From Aquimarina amphilecti (GTDB lineage: Bacteria > Bacteroidota > Bacteroidia > Flavobacteriales > Flavobacteriaceae): a DNA stretch of 64,000 nucleotides. Position numbers and translations under genes: made by a program. The DNA lies in the NCBI RefSeq assembly GCF_900109375.1, contig NZ_FOAB01000004.1:496001-560000 (forward strand), written 5' to 3'. This document shows positions 9,124-17,786 of the stretch, one piece after another. Below the pieces are notes generated by a model. It had not been told where the DNA came from, searched no databases, and was given only the letters and a program-made list of their open reading frames with translations. Within the stretch, counting starts at the first letter, position 1. Every line of letters begins with the position of its first letter.

Positions 9124-9759
9124 ATGGAAACTAATTTTTACAGAAGTACAGGACTTTCATTAACGATAGGCTCATTTTTGGCAATTGTTACTATGATTTT
9201 ACATCCCGCAGGAGGCGATATTGCCCATATTATCAAAGTAGCCGTACCGATAAAGATCGCACACTCATTAGCTATATGTTGTTTGCCTTTTATTTTATTT
9301 GGCTTTTATGGATTAACACATAGACTTTCTGAAAAATGGAAATTATCAACTTTGGCACTCATTGTAATTGCTTTTGGACTTTTTGCAGCAATGCTGGCGG
9401 CAATGTTTAACGGTTTAATATTACCAAGTTTTCTTAGTCAATACTCAGAAAACATAGAACAGAGTCAAAATACATTACTATATATAATAAATTATGGTTT
9501 TGCTATTAATAAGGCATTAGATTATGTATTTATTATTTCTTTATGTTTCGCTATTACGATCTACTCATTACTTCTTATTCGTTCAGGAAAACTTCCTAAA
9601 TTCATTGGGTATTTGGGGGTTTTAATTTTGATAGTCTCAATCGTTGGTGCAGTTTCAAATTATGCATTTACTAGCCTTATAGGATTTAGAATATTTGTTT
9701 TCAGCATAGCAGCTTGGATTCTATTCTCGGGAATAGCACTAATTCGATTGAAAGAATAG
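9124..9759 (+). CDS. Six-helix membrane protein of unknown function
   Basis: 211 residues from the ATG at 9124 (METNFYRSTG). An in-frame TTG lies at 9070, but the extra residues are not family-like and an A-rich leader AACTAAATATCAAAACG precedes 9124. About six hydrophobic segments are visible (near 8-28, 40-62, 74-98, 120-145, 156-176 and 180-208). One conserved-looking motif, ILHPAGGDI, follows helix 1. It resembles small DUF4386-like membrane proteins, but I cannot assign a family with confidence. It is inner-membrane and monocistronic, with no catalytic residues recognised. Confidence 0.55.
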   Translation: METNFYRSTGLSLTIGSFLAIVTMILHPAGGDIAHIIKVAVPIKIAHSLAICCLPFILFGFYGLTHRLSEKWKLSTLALIVIAFGLFAAMLAAMFNGLILPSFLSQYSENIEQSQNTLLYIINYGFAINKALDYVFIISLCFAITIYSLLLIRSGKLPKFIGYLGVLILIVSIVGAVSNYAFTSLIGFRIFVFSIAAWILFSGIALIRLKE

Positions 9760-9862
9760 AATACAGTAAACAAGATTACTGAAAAGAATCAAAGACGTCG
9801 ATATAATAGTCGAAGGAACATTGTTTAAAAAATTAGATTAATAATATCTAAAGAAAAATGTT

Positions 9863-10411
9863 ATGCTAATTAAAAAATATACTACTAATTGGATAAATGA
9901 TTTTAATGATCTGAAAAATGAAATAGAGAAAGGCTTAGGTGAGCTTAATTATTCAATTGAACATGTAGGAAGCACTTCCATACCAAATTTAGATGCTAAG
10001 CCAATTATTGATATCGATATCATTTATCAGGATAAGTTAGAGTTTGAAAAAATAAAAATGGAGTTAATAGACATAGGATACTATCATAATGGGGATCAGG
10101 GAATTGAAAGTAGGGAAGTCTTTAAACGAAATGAAAAGTATATGAATCCAATTTTAGATAAAATTAGCCATCATTTATACGTTTGTTTAAAGTACAGTAA
10201 AGGGCTAGAAAGGCATATTCTATCACGTGATTATATGAAGAAAAATGATTGGGCAAGATTAAAATATCAGAAAATGAAATATGAACTAGCGGAAAAAGCA
10301 AATCAAAACAAAAAGGTATATGCGCAATTGAAAGAATTAAACATAAATAATTTTATTGATGAAATTATTTATCTAGAAAAAAATAAAGATAGGAACATAG
10401 ATGAGAAATAA
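9863..10411 (+). CDS. GrpB-family protein (second copy)
   Basis: 182 residues. The core IEHVGSTSIPNLDAKPIIDI gives the classic GrpB/UPF0157 signature: GSTSI, a KP-x-I-D-I-D nucleotidyltransferase-like acidic pair, and a C-terminal helical region (YEKMKYELAEKA-like charged helix). It is closer to the family consensus than the copy at 6556, whose motif reads GSSSITTIKSKPYIDLMI. The role is unknown; a nucleotide-binding or transferase activity in the cytosol is the usual guess. The LysE-type gene follows after 64 bases on the same strand. Confidence 0.8.
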   Translation: MLIKKYTTNWINDFNDLKNEIEKGLGELNYSIEHVGSTSIPNLDAKPIIDIDIIYQDKLEFEKIKMELIDIGYYHNGDQGIESREVFKRNEKYMNPILDKISHHLYVCLKYSKGLERHILSRDYMKKNDWARLKYQKMKYELAEKANQNKKVYAQLKELNINNFIDEIIYLEKNKDRNIDEK

Positions 10412-10475
10412 GGATTTTATAAATTTAAGGACAATTATGAAATAGTTAAAAACAATATAATATATACAGAAGAAT

Positions 10476-11108
10476 ATGATACCAATTAATGATTTACTTC
10501 TTTTTGGGTTGGCTGCATTGATTATGGTGCTTTCTCCTGGCCCGAACATGATTTATTTAATTTCAAGGTCTTTATCACAAGGAAAAAGGGCAGGAATAAT
10601 ATCCTTGTTAGGAGTAATGTGCGGATTTTTATTTCATATATTAATGGTTTCTTTTGGGTTAACTGCAATATTCTTTGCAGTTCCTTATGCTTTTGTGGTT
10701 GTAAAGTTTCTTGGAGTTGGATACTTATTGTATTTAGCTTATAATACTGTTAAATCTAAAAATAAGATCTTTGATGCAGAACAAAATTTAAAATCCGATA
10801 AACCGCTAAAGCTTTTTAATATTGGATTATTGACTAATATTTTGAATCCAAAAATGGCGGTGTTTTATCTTTCTTTTTTTCCTCAATTTATTAAACCCGA
10901 ATATGGTTCTATTCTAAGTCAAAGTTTTCAACTAGGAATTATTCAGGTAATAATAAGTTTTTTAGTTAATTTTTTGATTGTTATTTCGGCAGCCAAGATG
11001 GCGAGTTGGTTCTCTAAAAAGCCAATTTGGATAAGAATCCAAAAATGGTTTATGGCCTCTGTATTAACCGGGTTAGCTCTAAAAATGGCATTAACAAAGG
11101 CGAAATAA
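10476..11108 (+). CDS. LysE/RhtB-family amino-acid exporter
   Basis: 210 residues, inner-membrane, about six helices. The N-terminal signature MVLSPGPNMIYLISRSLSQG (P-G-P-N/D in helix 1, then R.....G...G) is diagnostic of LysE/RhtB exporters, and the central NILNPKMAVFYLSFFPQFI is the second family motif. Such proteins expel amino acids such as lysine, threonine, homoserine or leucine by exchange with protons. Length is normal. It may be co-transcribed with the preceding GrpB gene (64-base gap). The specific substrate cannot be told from sequence. Confidence 0.9.
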   Translation: MIPINDLLLFGLAALIMVLSPGPNMIYLISRSLSQGKRAGIISLLGVMCGFLFHILMVSFGLTAIFFAVPYAFVVVKFLGVGYLLYLAYNTVKSKNKIFDAEQNLKSDKPLKLFNIGLLTNILNPKMAVFYLSFFPQFIKPEYGSILSQSFQLGIIQVIISFLVNFLIVISAAKMASWFSKKPIWIRIQKWFMASVLTGLALKMALTKAK

Positions 11109-11191
11109 AATCTTCATACAAAAAAGGTTGTGTTTTATAGGAGTTAAGCTTTAAAACTTTATCAGACATAAGTCATTCACGAATTAGTACA

Positions 11192-11719
11192 TCATTTAGG
11201 TCTAAATACTTTGATGTTTTTTTCATTTGTATCGATCTTGTATCCACCAGTAAGTTCCAAACAATATGGAATTGCTGGAAATACAGCCTGAATGCATTCA
11301 CGTATTGATTTAGGTTTCCCAGGAAGATTTACGATTAATGTTTTATTTCGTATTCCAGCCGTTTGTCTAGATAATATAGCTGTAGGGACATATACCAAAC
11401 TTTCTTGTCGCATTAATTCTCCAAATCCAGGGAGCATTTTATTGCAAACGTTTTCTGTTGCTTCTGGTGTAACATCTCTAACCGTAGGACCTGTACCTCC
11501 AGTTGTGAAAATAAGACAACATCCTTCCTTATCGCTAAGAGTTGTTAGTGTTTGTTCGATAATATCTTGCTCATCTGGAATCACTTGGTATACTGAGCCC
11601 CATTTTGAAGAGATATAATCATTCAAAACATTATTAATTTCTTTACCAGAAATATCTTCATAAATTCCTTTACTAGCTCTATCTGAAACCGTAAGTATTC
11701 CAATCTTTATTACATTCAT
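11192..11719 (-). CDS. mog: Molybdopterin adenylyltransferase-like protein (MogA/MoaB family)
   Basis: 175 residues from the ATG complementary to 11717-11719. It starts with IGILTVSDRASKGIYEDISG, the MogA N-terminal block, and has the binding-site motif TTGGTGPTVRDVTPEAT with conserved Gly and Asp residues, then GFGELMR and VNLPGKPKSIRECI. MogA adenylates molybdopterin before molybdate insertion in the cytosol. No other moa/moe gene or molybdoenzyme is visible in this window, so the gene is isolated here. MoaB-type paralogues share the fold; the order of motifs and the length suit Mog best. It converges with the LysE gene. Confidence 0.88.
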   Translation of the reverse strand: MNVIKIGILTVSDRASKGIYEDISGKEINNVLNDYISSKWGSVYQVIPDEQDIIEQTLTTLSDKEGCCLIFTTGGTGPTVRDVTPEATENVCNKMLPGFGELMRQESLVYVPTAILSRQTAGIRNKTLIVNLPGKPKSIRECIQAVFPAIPYCLELTGGYKIDTNEKNIKVFRPK

Positions 11720-11938
11720 TTAATTGTATTGATAAATTTATTGATGCTTTTTTTAGTTATCCTATTAGTATGAATACTATCAATAAGTAAAGATAAATAG
11801 GATTGTTTTGTTCTGGTAATATTAGTTTTTTTCTAATTATTGATATCGTTTGTAATTCATTTTTCAGGAATGATTCTTTGCTGTTTATTTTTAAATAAGT
11901 AGGTTAAACTAATTACAATAATAAGAAGATAGATTATT

Positions 11939-11959
11939 AAATGCAACATAGTTGCATTT
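11939..11959. promoter_or_regulatory. ATGCAA-N5-TTGCAT inverted repeat (copy 1)
   Basis: Arms AAATGCAA (11939-11946) and TTGCATTT (11952-11959) are perfect complements across a 5-base spacer CATAG. The same core with the same spacer length occurs at 27554-27574. Here it lies 157 bases before the PhoX-like gene and about 220 bases before the Mog start, within the 396-base stretch 11720-12115 that otherwise holds no convincing gene. It is likely an operator for a dimeric regulator. Confidence 0.35.
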
Positions 11960-12115
11960 GTTGTTTTCTCATTAGATTTGCAATTGAATAAATCTTTTCT
12001 TTTTAGAATTAAATGGACGAGTAACTCCATGAAATTGGGATGCACTAAACACATACTATGTTCGATTCTTGTTGATAAATAAAGGTAAGTAGAAAAGGTT
12101 TTAATTTAAATTAAT

Positions 12116-13792
12116 ATGGAATACAATCGAAGAAAATTTATATCCTTTATTGGTAAAGTTAGTTTAGGTACTATGATAACTCCACCTTTTTTAATTAGCT
12201 GTGGTAATACTAGTAATCCCATTGATGTAAAAAATGGATCTAAAGAAAATCTTGAGCAATTAAGAAGAATAGTTTTAGAAGAATTATCTGCATCTGATCA
12301 AGACGATTTACTACTTACAAAAGAATTAGATTATCATACCATAATAAAATGGGGAGATAAGATTAGTGACGATGATAGTTTTGGATTTAATAATGATTTT
12401 ACTTGCTTTATTCCTCTTAATGAGAATAACCCAAAAGATGGTTTGTTATGGGTAAATCATGAATATGTAAATCCATTATTTGTTTCTGGTTTTAATCATA
12501 GAAAATATAAAAACCCACAGCAACATAGAACTGTAGAACAGGTAAATAAAGAAATGTACAATGTTGGTGGAAGTATTATAAGAATTAAAGAAGAAAAAGG
12601 AAAATGGAGTATAGTGGAGAATGATCCTTTGAACAGAAGGATTACAGCACAAACTCCGATTCAATTAAACTGGGATACTCCAATAAAAGGAAAAACTTCG
12701 GTTGTAGGAACACTTAGTAATTGCTCAGGAGGAATTACTCCTTGGAAAACTTTTCTTAGCTGTGAAGAAAACTACGACGGTTTTTTTGGAGAAACAGAGT
12801 ATAATGAAAATAACGAAACTACACATAGACCAAGTTTTTATGGTTGGGAAAATTTTTATGACTATCCTCCAGAACATTACGGTTGGGTCGTAGAAATAGA
12901 TCCAAAAAACGGAAGAGCCCAAAAGCATATTGCTTTAGGTAGATTTGCTCACGAATGTTGCACCTTATATGAATTAGATGATAAAAGAGTGGTTGTTTAT
13001 ACTGGAGATGATAAAAACAGTGAACATCTGTATAAATTTATTTCTTCTAAACCAGGTTCTTTAAAAGAAGGTATTCTTTATGTAGCAGATACTGTTCATG
13101 GAAAATGGCTTGCATTAGATTGGGAGAATCAAACTGTTTTAAGAGAAAAATTTAAAGACCAAACAGAGGTCTTAATCAGAGCTAGAGAAGCATCAAAATT
13201 ATTAGGTGCTACAGAATTAAATCGTCCTGAGGATATTGAAATCGATCCTATCACCGGAAATATTTTTATTTCGCTAACTAATAATAAGGATGTAAATGAT
13301 TTTCATGGTTCAATTTTAAAAATAGAAGAAACAAATGGAGAATTTGATGCGTTAACTTTTAGAGCATCTACTTATAAAGTTGGTGGTGAAGAAAATGGAT
13401 TTTCATGCCCTGATAATTTAGCGTTCGATTTATCAGGGAATCTATGGATAACCTCTGATATGTCTGGAAGTGCCATGAATAAAATTGATAAGCCTTATAT
13501 GTCATTTAAAAATAACAGCTTATTTGTAATTCCTAGATATGGCGAACAAGCAGGAGAAGTAATTCGGGTTGCGTCGGCCCCAAGAGACGCAGAACTCACT
13601 GGTCCCTGGTTTTCTCCTGATGGAAAAACATTGTTTTTAAGCGTTCAACATCCTGGTGAACAATCTATAGATTTAAATACTTTAACAAGTAAATGGCCTT
13701 TTGATAAAGATGATATTCCTAAACCTGCAGTTGTAGCCATTACTGGCAATTTAATAGAGAAAATGAATAATTTAAATAAAATTTACGGTTAA
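12116..13792 (+). CDS. PhoX-like (DUF839) phosphatase, Tat-type lipoprotein
   Basis: 558 residues. The N-terminus MEYNRRKFISFIGKVSLG has a twin-arginine motif (RRKFI), and about 15 residues on comes LISCG, a lipobox, so it is probably Tat-exported and lipidated. The body is a β-propeller-like DUF839 protein: WVNHEYVNP, GGITPWKTFLSCEENYDG, HECCTLYE, LYKFIS, FSCPDNLAFD and GPWFSPDGKTLFLSVQHPG are the blocks seen in PhoX phosphatases, whose Ca2+/Fe3+ active site needs Tat-dependent folding. It likely hydrolyses phosphoesters in the envelope. A di-heme peroxidase and a sulfatase follow on the same strand after a gap with a hairpin. Substrate range is not predictable. Confidence 0.82.
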   Translation: MEYNRRKFISFIGKVSLGTMITPPFLISCGNTSNPIDVKNGSKENLEQLRRIVLEELSASDQDDLLLTKELDYHTIIKWGDKISDDDSFGFNNDFTCFIPLNENNPKDGLLWVNHEYVNPLFVSGFNHRKYKNPQQHRTVEQVNKEMYNVGGSIIRIKEEKGKWSIVENDPLNRRITAQTPIQLNWDTPIKGKTSVVGTLSNCSGGITPWKTFLSCEENYDGFFGETEYNENNETTHRPSFYGWENFYDYPPEHYGWVVEIDPKNGRAQKHIALGRFAHECCTLYELDDKRVVVYTGDDKNSEHLYKFISSKPGSLKEGILYVADTVHGKWLALDWENQTVLREKFKDQTEVLIRAREASKLLGATELNRPEDIEIDPITGNIFISLTNNKDVNDFHGSILKIEETNGEFDALTFRASTYKVGGEENGFSCPDNLAFDLSGNLWITSDMSGSAMNKIDKPYMSFKNNSLFVIPRYGEQAGEVIRVASAPRDAELTGPWFSPDGKTLFLSVQHPGEQSIDLNTLTSKWPFDKDDIPKPAVVAITGNLIEKMNNLNKIYG

Positions 13793-14080
13793 GATAACTC
13801 CTTAAAGAATACCATATGTCTTAAAAATAAGGGAGAATATTGTTTTTTAGAACAGGAAACTCTTAGCATAAATAAAATAGTATTGACGATAAAAACATCG
13901 AATTCGTAAGATTTAGTAACAATTTGAACAGTTCAGAAATAAAGGGAATAAACAAAGAATTGAATAGATAAATTCATCAATTAATAACTTACATAAAACA
14001 TTTTTAATTCTAATGTTATATTGTTTTACACAAATTTGATGGTTACAATGAATTTTAAAAAATAATCTTCACATTAAACT

Positions 14081-14116
14081 TTTTGGTATAACCCAAGTCT
14101 TAGACTTATACCAAAA
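14081..14116 (+). promoter_or_regulatory. Inverted repeat in the leader of the di-heme peroxidase gene
   Basis: TTTTGGTATAA (14081-14091) and TTATACCAAAA (14106-14116) are perfect 11-bp complements, and between them AAGTCT-T-AGACTT forms a second overlapping palindrome. The element ends 10 bases before the ATG at 14127, so as RNA it would fold right in front of the start, and as DNA it could bind a dimeric regulator. The rest of the gap 13793-14126 shows no gene. Confidence 0.4.
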
Positions 14117-14126
14117 CTTTAAATTT

Positions 14127-15359
14127 ATGAAAAAATTAATATTTCTATCACTTGCGTTTATAGTTATATTATTCTCTTCTTGTAGTAATAACGATCAAGA
14201 AGATTATGTCCCAATAGAAGAAGATTCTAGCTCCGAAATAAACTTACCGGACGTATTTTTTAATTACGCCAATATTATATTGCCTGAACATTATACTGAA
14301 AATAGTTTTCCTGATCAATTTCAGTTTCAAGCAGCAATCGAATTCGATAACACACCAATTGATAATCCTATAACAGATGCAGGAGCAACATTAGGGAGAG
14401 TACTCTTTTATGATGAAAAATTGAGTGCCAACAGCACCGTTTCTTGTGCGTCTTGTCATAAAGCTGAACATGGATTTTCTGATCCAGATATTTTGAGCAA
14501 GGGATTTGAAGGTGGGCTCACCAGAAGGCACTCTATGGGAATCGTAAATGCTCGATTTTATGACGGAGGGAAATTCTTTTGGGATGAACGCGCAGCAACT
14601 TTAGAAGAACAAGTATTGATGCCTTTTCAGGATGAAGTAGAAATGGGATTGACACTTCAAGAGTTAACTACTATTGTAATTGGACAAACTTATTACCCGC
14701 AGCTTTTTGAGGATGCTTTTGGAGACCAAACGATAACAAGTGATAGAATATCCAGAGCATTAGCACAATTTATAAGAAGTCTTGTTAGTACAACGTCTAA
14801 ATACGATCAAGCAAGGAGTGATGTTGATTCTCCAATTGTTGATTTTCCAAGTTTTACCGATCAGGAAAACGCAGGGAAACGACTTTTTTATATGCCTCGT
14901 CCACTTACAAATGGGTTGAATGCGAATTGTGTTGCTTGTCATGTGTCCGAAGCTTTTGTGGCTCCCATTCCAACAATTACCCCAATTCCTAATGGAATTA
15001 CAACTTTTGCTACAACCAATGGATTAGATGCAACTTCGACCACTGATTTGGGAGTTAACGAAACTACAGGTAACCCCAATGATGTAGGGAAATTTAAAGT
15101 TCCTTCATTAAGAAATATTGCTATTCGCCCACCATATATGCATGATGGAAGATTTGCAACCTTAGAAGAAGTAATTGAACATTATAGTTCGGGAATTCAA
15201 AACCATCAAAGCCTCATATCACCTTTAGTAAATTCGGAGGGAGAAGTTGGTCAATTTAATTTTACCGAAGAAGAGAAAGAGGCTTTAGTTGCTTTTTTAA
15301 ATACATTAACCGATAACCAAATGCTAACAGATGAAAAATATAGTAATCCATTTGAATAA
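14127..15359 (+). CDS. Di-heme cytochrome c peroxidase (CcpA/MauG family), lipoprotein
   Basis: 410 residues with a lipoprotein signal (LFSSCSNN, lipobox cysteine near 20). Two c-type heme sites are visible, C107-A-S-C110-H111 and C268-V-A-C271-H272, in the spacing of bacterial di-heme peroxidases. Other family blocks are LGRVLFYDEKLSANSTVSCA, FFWDERAATLEEQ, ALAQFIRSL and the C-terminal VPSLRNIAIRPPYMHDGRF with a possible distal Met ligand. Canonical members reduce H2O2 with electrons from c-type cytochromes; MauG-type relatives oxidise protein or small-molecule substrates. The lipid anchor places it on the envelope. One base separates it from the sulfatase, so the two are co-transcribed. Confidence 0.9.
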   Translation: MKKLIFLSLAFIVILFSSCSNNDQEDYVPIEEDSSSEINLPDVFFNYANIILPEHYTENSFPDQFQFQAAIEFDNTPIDNPITDAGATLGRVLFYDEKLSANSTVSCASCHKAEHGFSDPDILSKGFEGGLTRRHSMGIVNARFYDGGKFFWDERAATLEEQVLMPFQDEVEMGLTLQELTTIVIGQTYYPQLFEDAFGDQTITSDRISRALAQFIRSLVSTTSKYDQARSDVDSPIVDFPSFTDQENAGKRLFYMPRPLTNGLNANCVACHVSEAFVAPIPTITPIPNGITTFATTNGLDATSTTDLGVNETTGNPNDVGKFKVPSLRNIAIRPPYMHDGRFATLEEVIEHYSSGIQNHQSLISPLVNSEGEVGQFNFTEEEKEALVAFLNTLTDNQMLTDEKYSNPFE

Positions 15360-15360
15360 T

Positions 15361-16650
15361 ATGAAACAACTACTGTACATGATGATTTTCTTTTCATTGT
15401 TTAGTTGTAATAGAGATGAGGTGGTTATTGATGTTTCGAACCCAATTGAAATTTCTCCAAATATTCTTTTTATTATCGCTGATGATTTAGGTAAGGATGC
15501 TATTAATGGCTTTTCCGAAGGTAATATAAAACCGAGTACTCCTAATATTGATGCAATACGAAATTCGGGATTGTCTTTTAACAATTTTTGGACGTATCCA
15601 ACTTGTTCGCCAACCAGAGCATCTATTCTAACTGGTAAATATGGTTATAGAACGGGTGTTAAATGGGCAGGAGACGAACTTGATTTGTCAGAAACGAGCT
15701 TACAGAAATATATAAAGGATCAAACAAATGGTAATTATGCAACTGCAATAGTAGGGAAATGGCATTTGTCAGGAGATAATACAGCAGTAAACCCTGAAAT
15801 TTTTGGTTTGGATTATTACTCCGGGATTATAAGAGGTGCGCCTCAGAGTTACTATAATTGGCAATTGACGGAAAATGGAGTAAGTAATGTAGAAACAGAA
15901 TATGTAACTAAAAAGATTACTGATTTGGCCAATGATTGGATACATCAACAAGATAAACCGTGGTTTATGTGGTTGGCTTATAATGCTCCTCATACACCAT
16001 TTCATGTACCGCCAAATGAAATGCATTCTCAAGGAAACTTACCTTCATTTTTAAGCGGAATGGATCCAACACCATATTATATGGCTGCAATTGAAGCAAT
16101 GGATTATCAAATAGGGAAATTATTAGATGATATGCCTCTAGATGAAAGAGAAAATACTATAATTATTTTTATTGGTGACAATGGAAGCCCGAATGAAGTA
16201 GCACAATCTCCATACACTTTTTTTACTGCAAAAGGTTCTTTGAATCAAGGAGGAATAAATACACCAATGTTTATTTCTGGTAAGGGAGTCTCAAGAACTG
16301 GAATTGATGATAATCTAATTGTAAGTTCTGATTTGTTTGCCACCATTTCTGAAATTGCAGGAGTATCCGTAAATCAAATTCATGACAGTAAAAGCTTTAT
16401 ATCTTTATTAACAGAAACCGTATCAATAAGAGATTATCAATATTCAGAAAAAGATGATGGAATCAATAACCTCTGGACTATAAGTAACGGGGATTATAAA
16501 CTTATCGAAAATGCCAATGGTAGCGAACAGTTTTACAATTTAAATAACGACCCTTATGAACAAAATAATTTATTAAATGGAAATTTGATAACAAACGAGA
16601 TTAATGCTAAATCAGATTTAGAAACTGAACTATTAAATATCAGAAATTAA
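15361..16650 (+). CDS. Type I sulfatase (arylsulfatase-like), lipoprotein
   Basis: 429 residues from the ATG at 15361, one base after the peroxidase stop; the frame extends to 15331 but the extra residues overlap the peroxidase gene, and the lipoprotein signal LFSLFSCNRD fits the later start. Metal-binding residues are in LFIIADDLGKDAING and the formylglycine site is C82-S-P-T-R86, continuing ASILTGKYGYRTG, so the cysteine must be oxidised by a maturase not present in this window. GKWHLSG, HTPFHVPP and FIGDNGS are the remaining family blocks. It likely removes sulfate from an organic ester at the cell envelope. No polysaccharide-utilisation genes are nearby, so a glycan substrate is only a guess. 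Confidence 0.9.
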   Translation: MKQLLYMMIFFSLFSCNRDEVVIDVSNPIEISPNILFIIADDLGKDAINGFSEGNIKPSTPNIDAIRNSGLSFNNFWTYPTCSPTRASILTGKYGYRTGVKWAGDELDLSETSLQKYIKDQTNGNYATAIVGKWHLSGDNTAVNPEIFGLDYYSGIIRGAPQSYYNWQLTENGVSNVETEYVTKKITDLANDWIHQQDKPWFMWLAYNAPHTPFHVPPNEMHSQGNLPSFLSGMDPTPYYMAAIEAMDYQIGKLLDDMPLDERENTIIIFIGDNGSPNEVAQSPYTFFTAKGSLNQGGINTPMFISGKGVSRTGIDDNLIVSSDLFATISEIAGVSVNQIHDSKSFISLLTETVSIRDYQYSEKDDGINNLWTISNGDYKLIENANGSEQFYNLNNDPYEQNNLLNGNLITNEINAKSDLETELLNIRN

Positions 16651-16821
16651 AAAAAGGAAACTGACTACAAAAAAATAATATCAGATTGTATCAATTAACT
16701 ATATGTGATGAGAAGTTTGATCTTTCAATTGTTAACAGGGAACTTAAAAACACAAACGAAAGAATAATTTGGTACATTCAGGAAAATAATATAATGTAGT
16801 TGTAATTAATATATTCAGGAA

Positions 16822-17664
16822 ATGGAAATTAAAACCTTAGAAGGAATTAATAAAAAAGATATTCTAAATGTATTCAACGAATCTTTTTCGGACTATTTTA
16901 TTCCTTTTAGATTAACTGAAGAACAATTAATTTCGAAAATGTTAGCTGATAAAACTGACTTGAGTATGTCAGTCGGAGTTTTTGAAAATGAAAACCTGAT
17001 AGCGTTTATTTTGCATGGATTTGATATAATCAATAATAAGAATGTATTATATAATGGAGGAACGGGTGTTATTCCAGAAAAAAGAGGTGTTGGTTTAACA
17101 AAAAAAATGTATCACTTTATTTTACCTGTTTTAAAAGAAAAGAGAATTGATACATTACAATTAGAAGTCATAATTAAAAATATTCAAGCTATTAATTCTT
17201 ATGAAAAATCGGGTTATCAAATCGAAAGGAAATTAATATGTTATAAAGGGAAAGCTAGTGTCTTAAATATAAATAACGATATAGTTATTAAGGTGTTAGA
17301 AGATTACAATTGGGACTTAATGCAATCGTTTTGGGATATTCACCCTACTTGGCAAAATTCTAAAAATGTTTTAGATGAATTAAAAAACATCAATGTTTCG
17401 TTAGGTGCATATATAGATTCTAAACTGATTGGTTATATCATTTATAATCCAAGTAACAAACGATTACACCAAATAGCGATAAGTAAAGACTTCAGAAATA
17501 AAAATATAGCTTCTACTTTAATTAAAGAATTAATTAAAACATATGGGAATGAGTTTTCTGTTATTAACGTAGATAAAAAATCAAAACCTGTACATACATT
17601 TTTCGAAAATATAGGACTTGAAAATAATCTTGAGCAGTTAGAAATGAAATTACATCTTGATTAA
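16822..17664 (+). CDS. Tandem GNAT acetyltransferase
   Basis: 280 residues that appear to contain two GNAT folds. The first (about 1-140) has NGGTGVIPEKRGVGLTKKMY, the acetyl-CoA-binding Q/R-x-x-G-x-G/A loop form, followed by LQLEVIIKNIQAINSYEKSGY. The second (about 155-278) has LHQIAISKDFRNKNIASTLI and ends with VHTFFENIGLENN. Double-GNAT proteins acetylate amines of small molecules or proteins in the cytosol. The second loop, RNKNIAS, lacks the usual second glycine, so one half may be structural. It is monocistronic and no substrate can be inferred. Confidence 0.8.
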   Translation: MEIKTLEGINKKDILNVFNESFSDYFIPFRLTEEQLISKMLADKTDLSMSVGVFENENLIAFILHGFDIINNKNVLYNGGTGVIPEKRGVGLTKKMYHFILPVLKEKRIDTLQLEVIIKNIQAINSYEKSGYQIERKLICYKGKASVLNINNDIVIKVLEDYNWDLMQSFWDIHPTWQNSKNVLDELKNINVSLGAYIDSKLIGYIIYNPSNKRLHQIAISKDFRNKNIASTLIKELIKTYGNEFSVINVDKKSKPVHTFFENIGLENNLEQLEMKLHLD

Positions 17665-17786
17665 AACTAGAACTAATAAAAATATTGGTTATATACTAGC
17701 TTAAAGTATGACCTAAATTGACAATAAAATGAATCAATTAGAAAACTCAAAATAACTTGTAAGAACTATCTTTACGAGAAAAGAAA

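Noticed and set aside
11292-11618. 108-codon plus-strand frame inside the Mog gene
   Set aside because: Opposite a clear MogA-family gene and without any domain.
11857-12054. 65-codon minus-strand frame upstream of Mog, with one hydrophobic segment (or 30 codons from an inner ATG at 11949)
   Set aside because: No family, and the inner start lies within the ATGCAA-N5-TTGCAT dyad; more likely non-coding. A small membrane peptide cannot be fully excluded.
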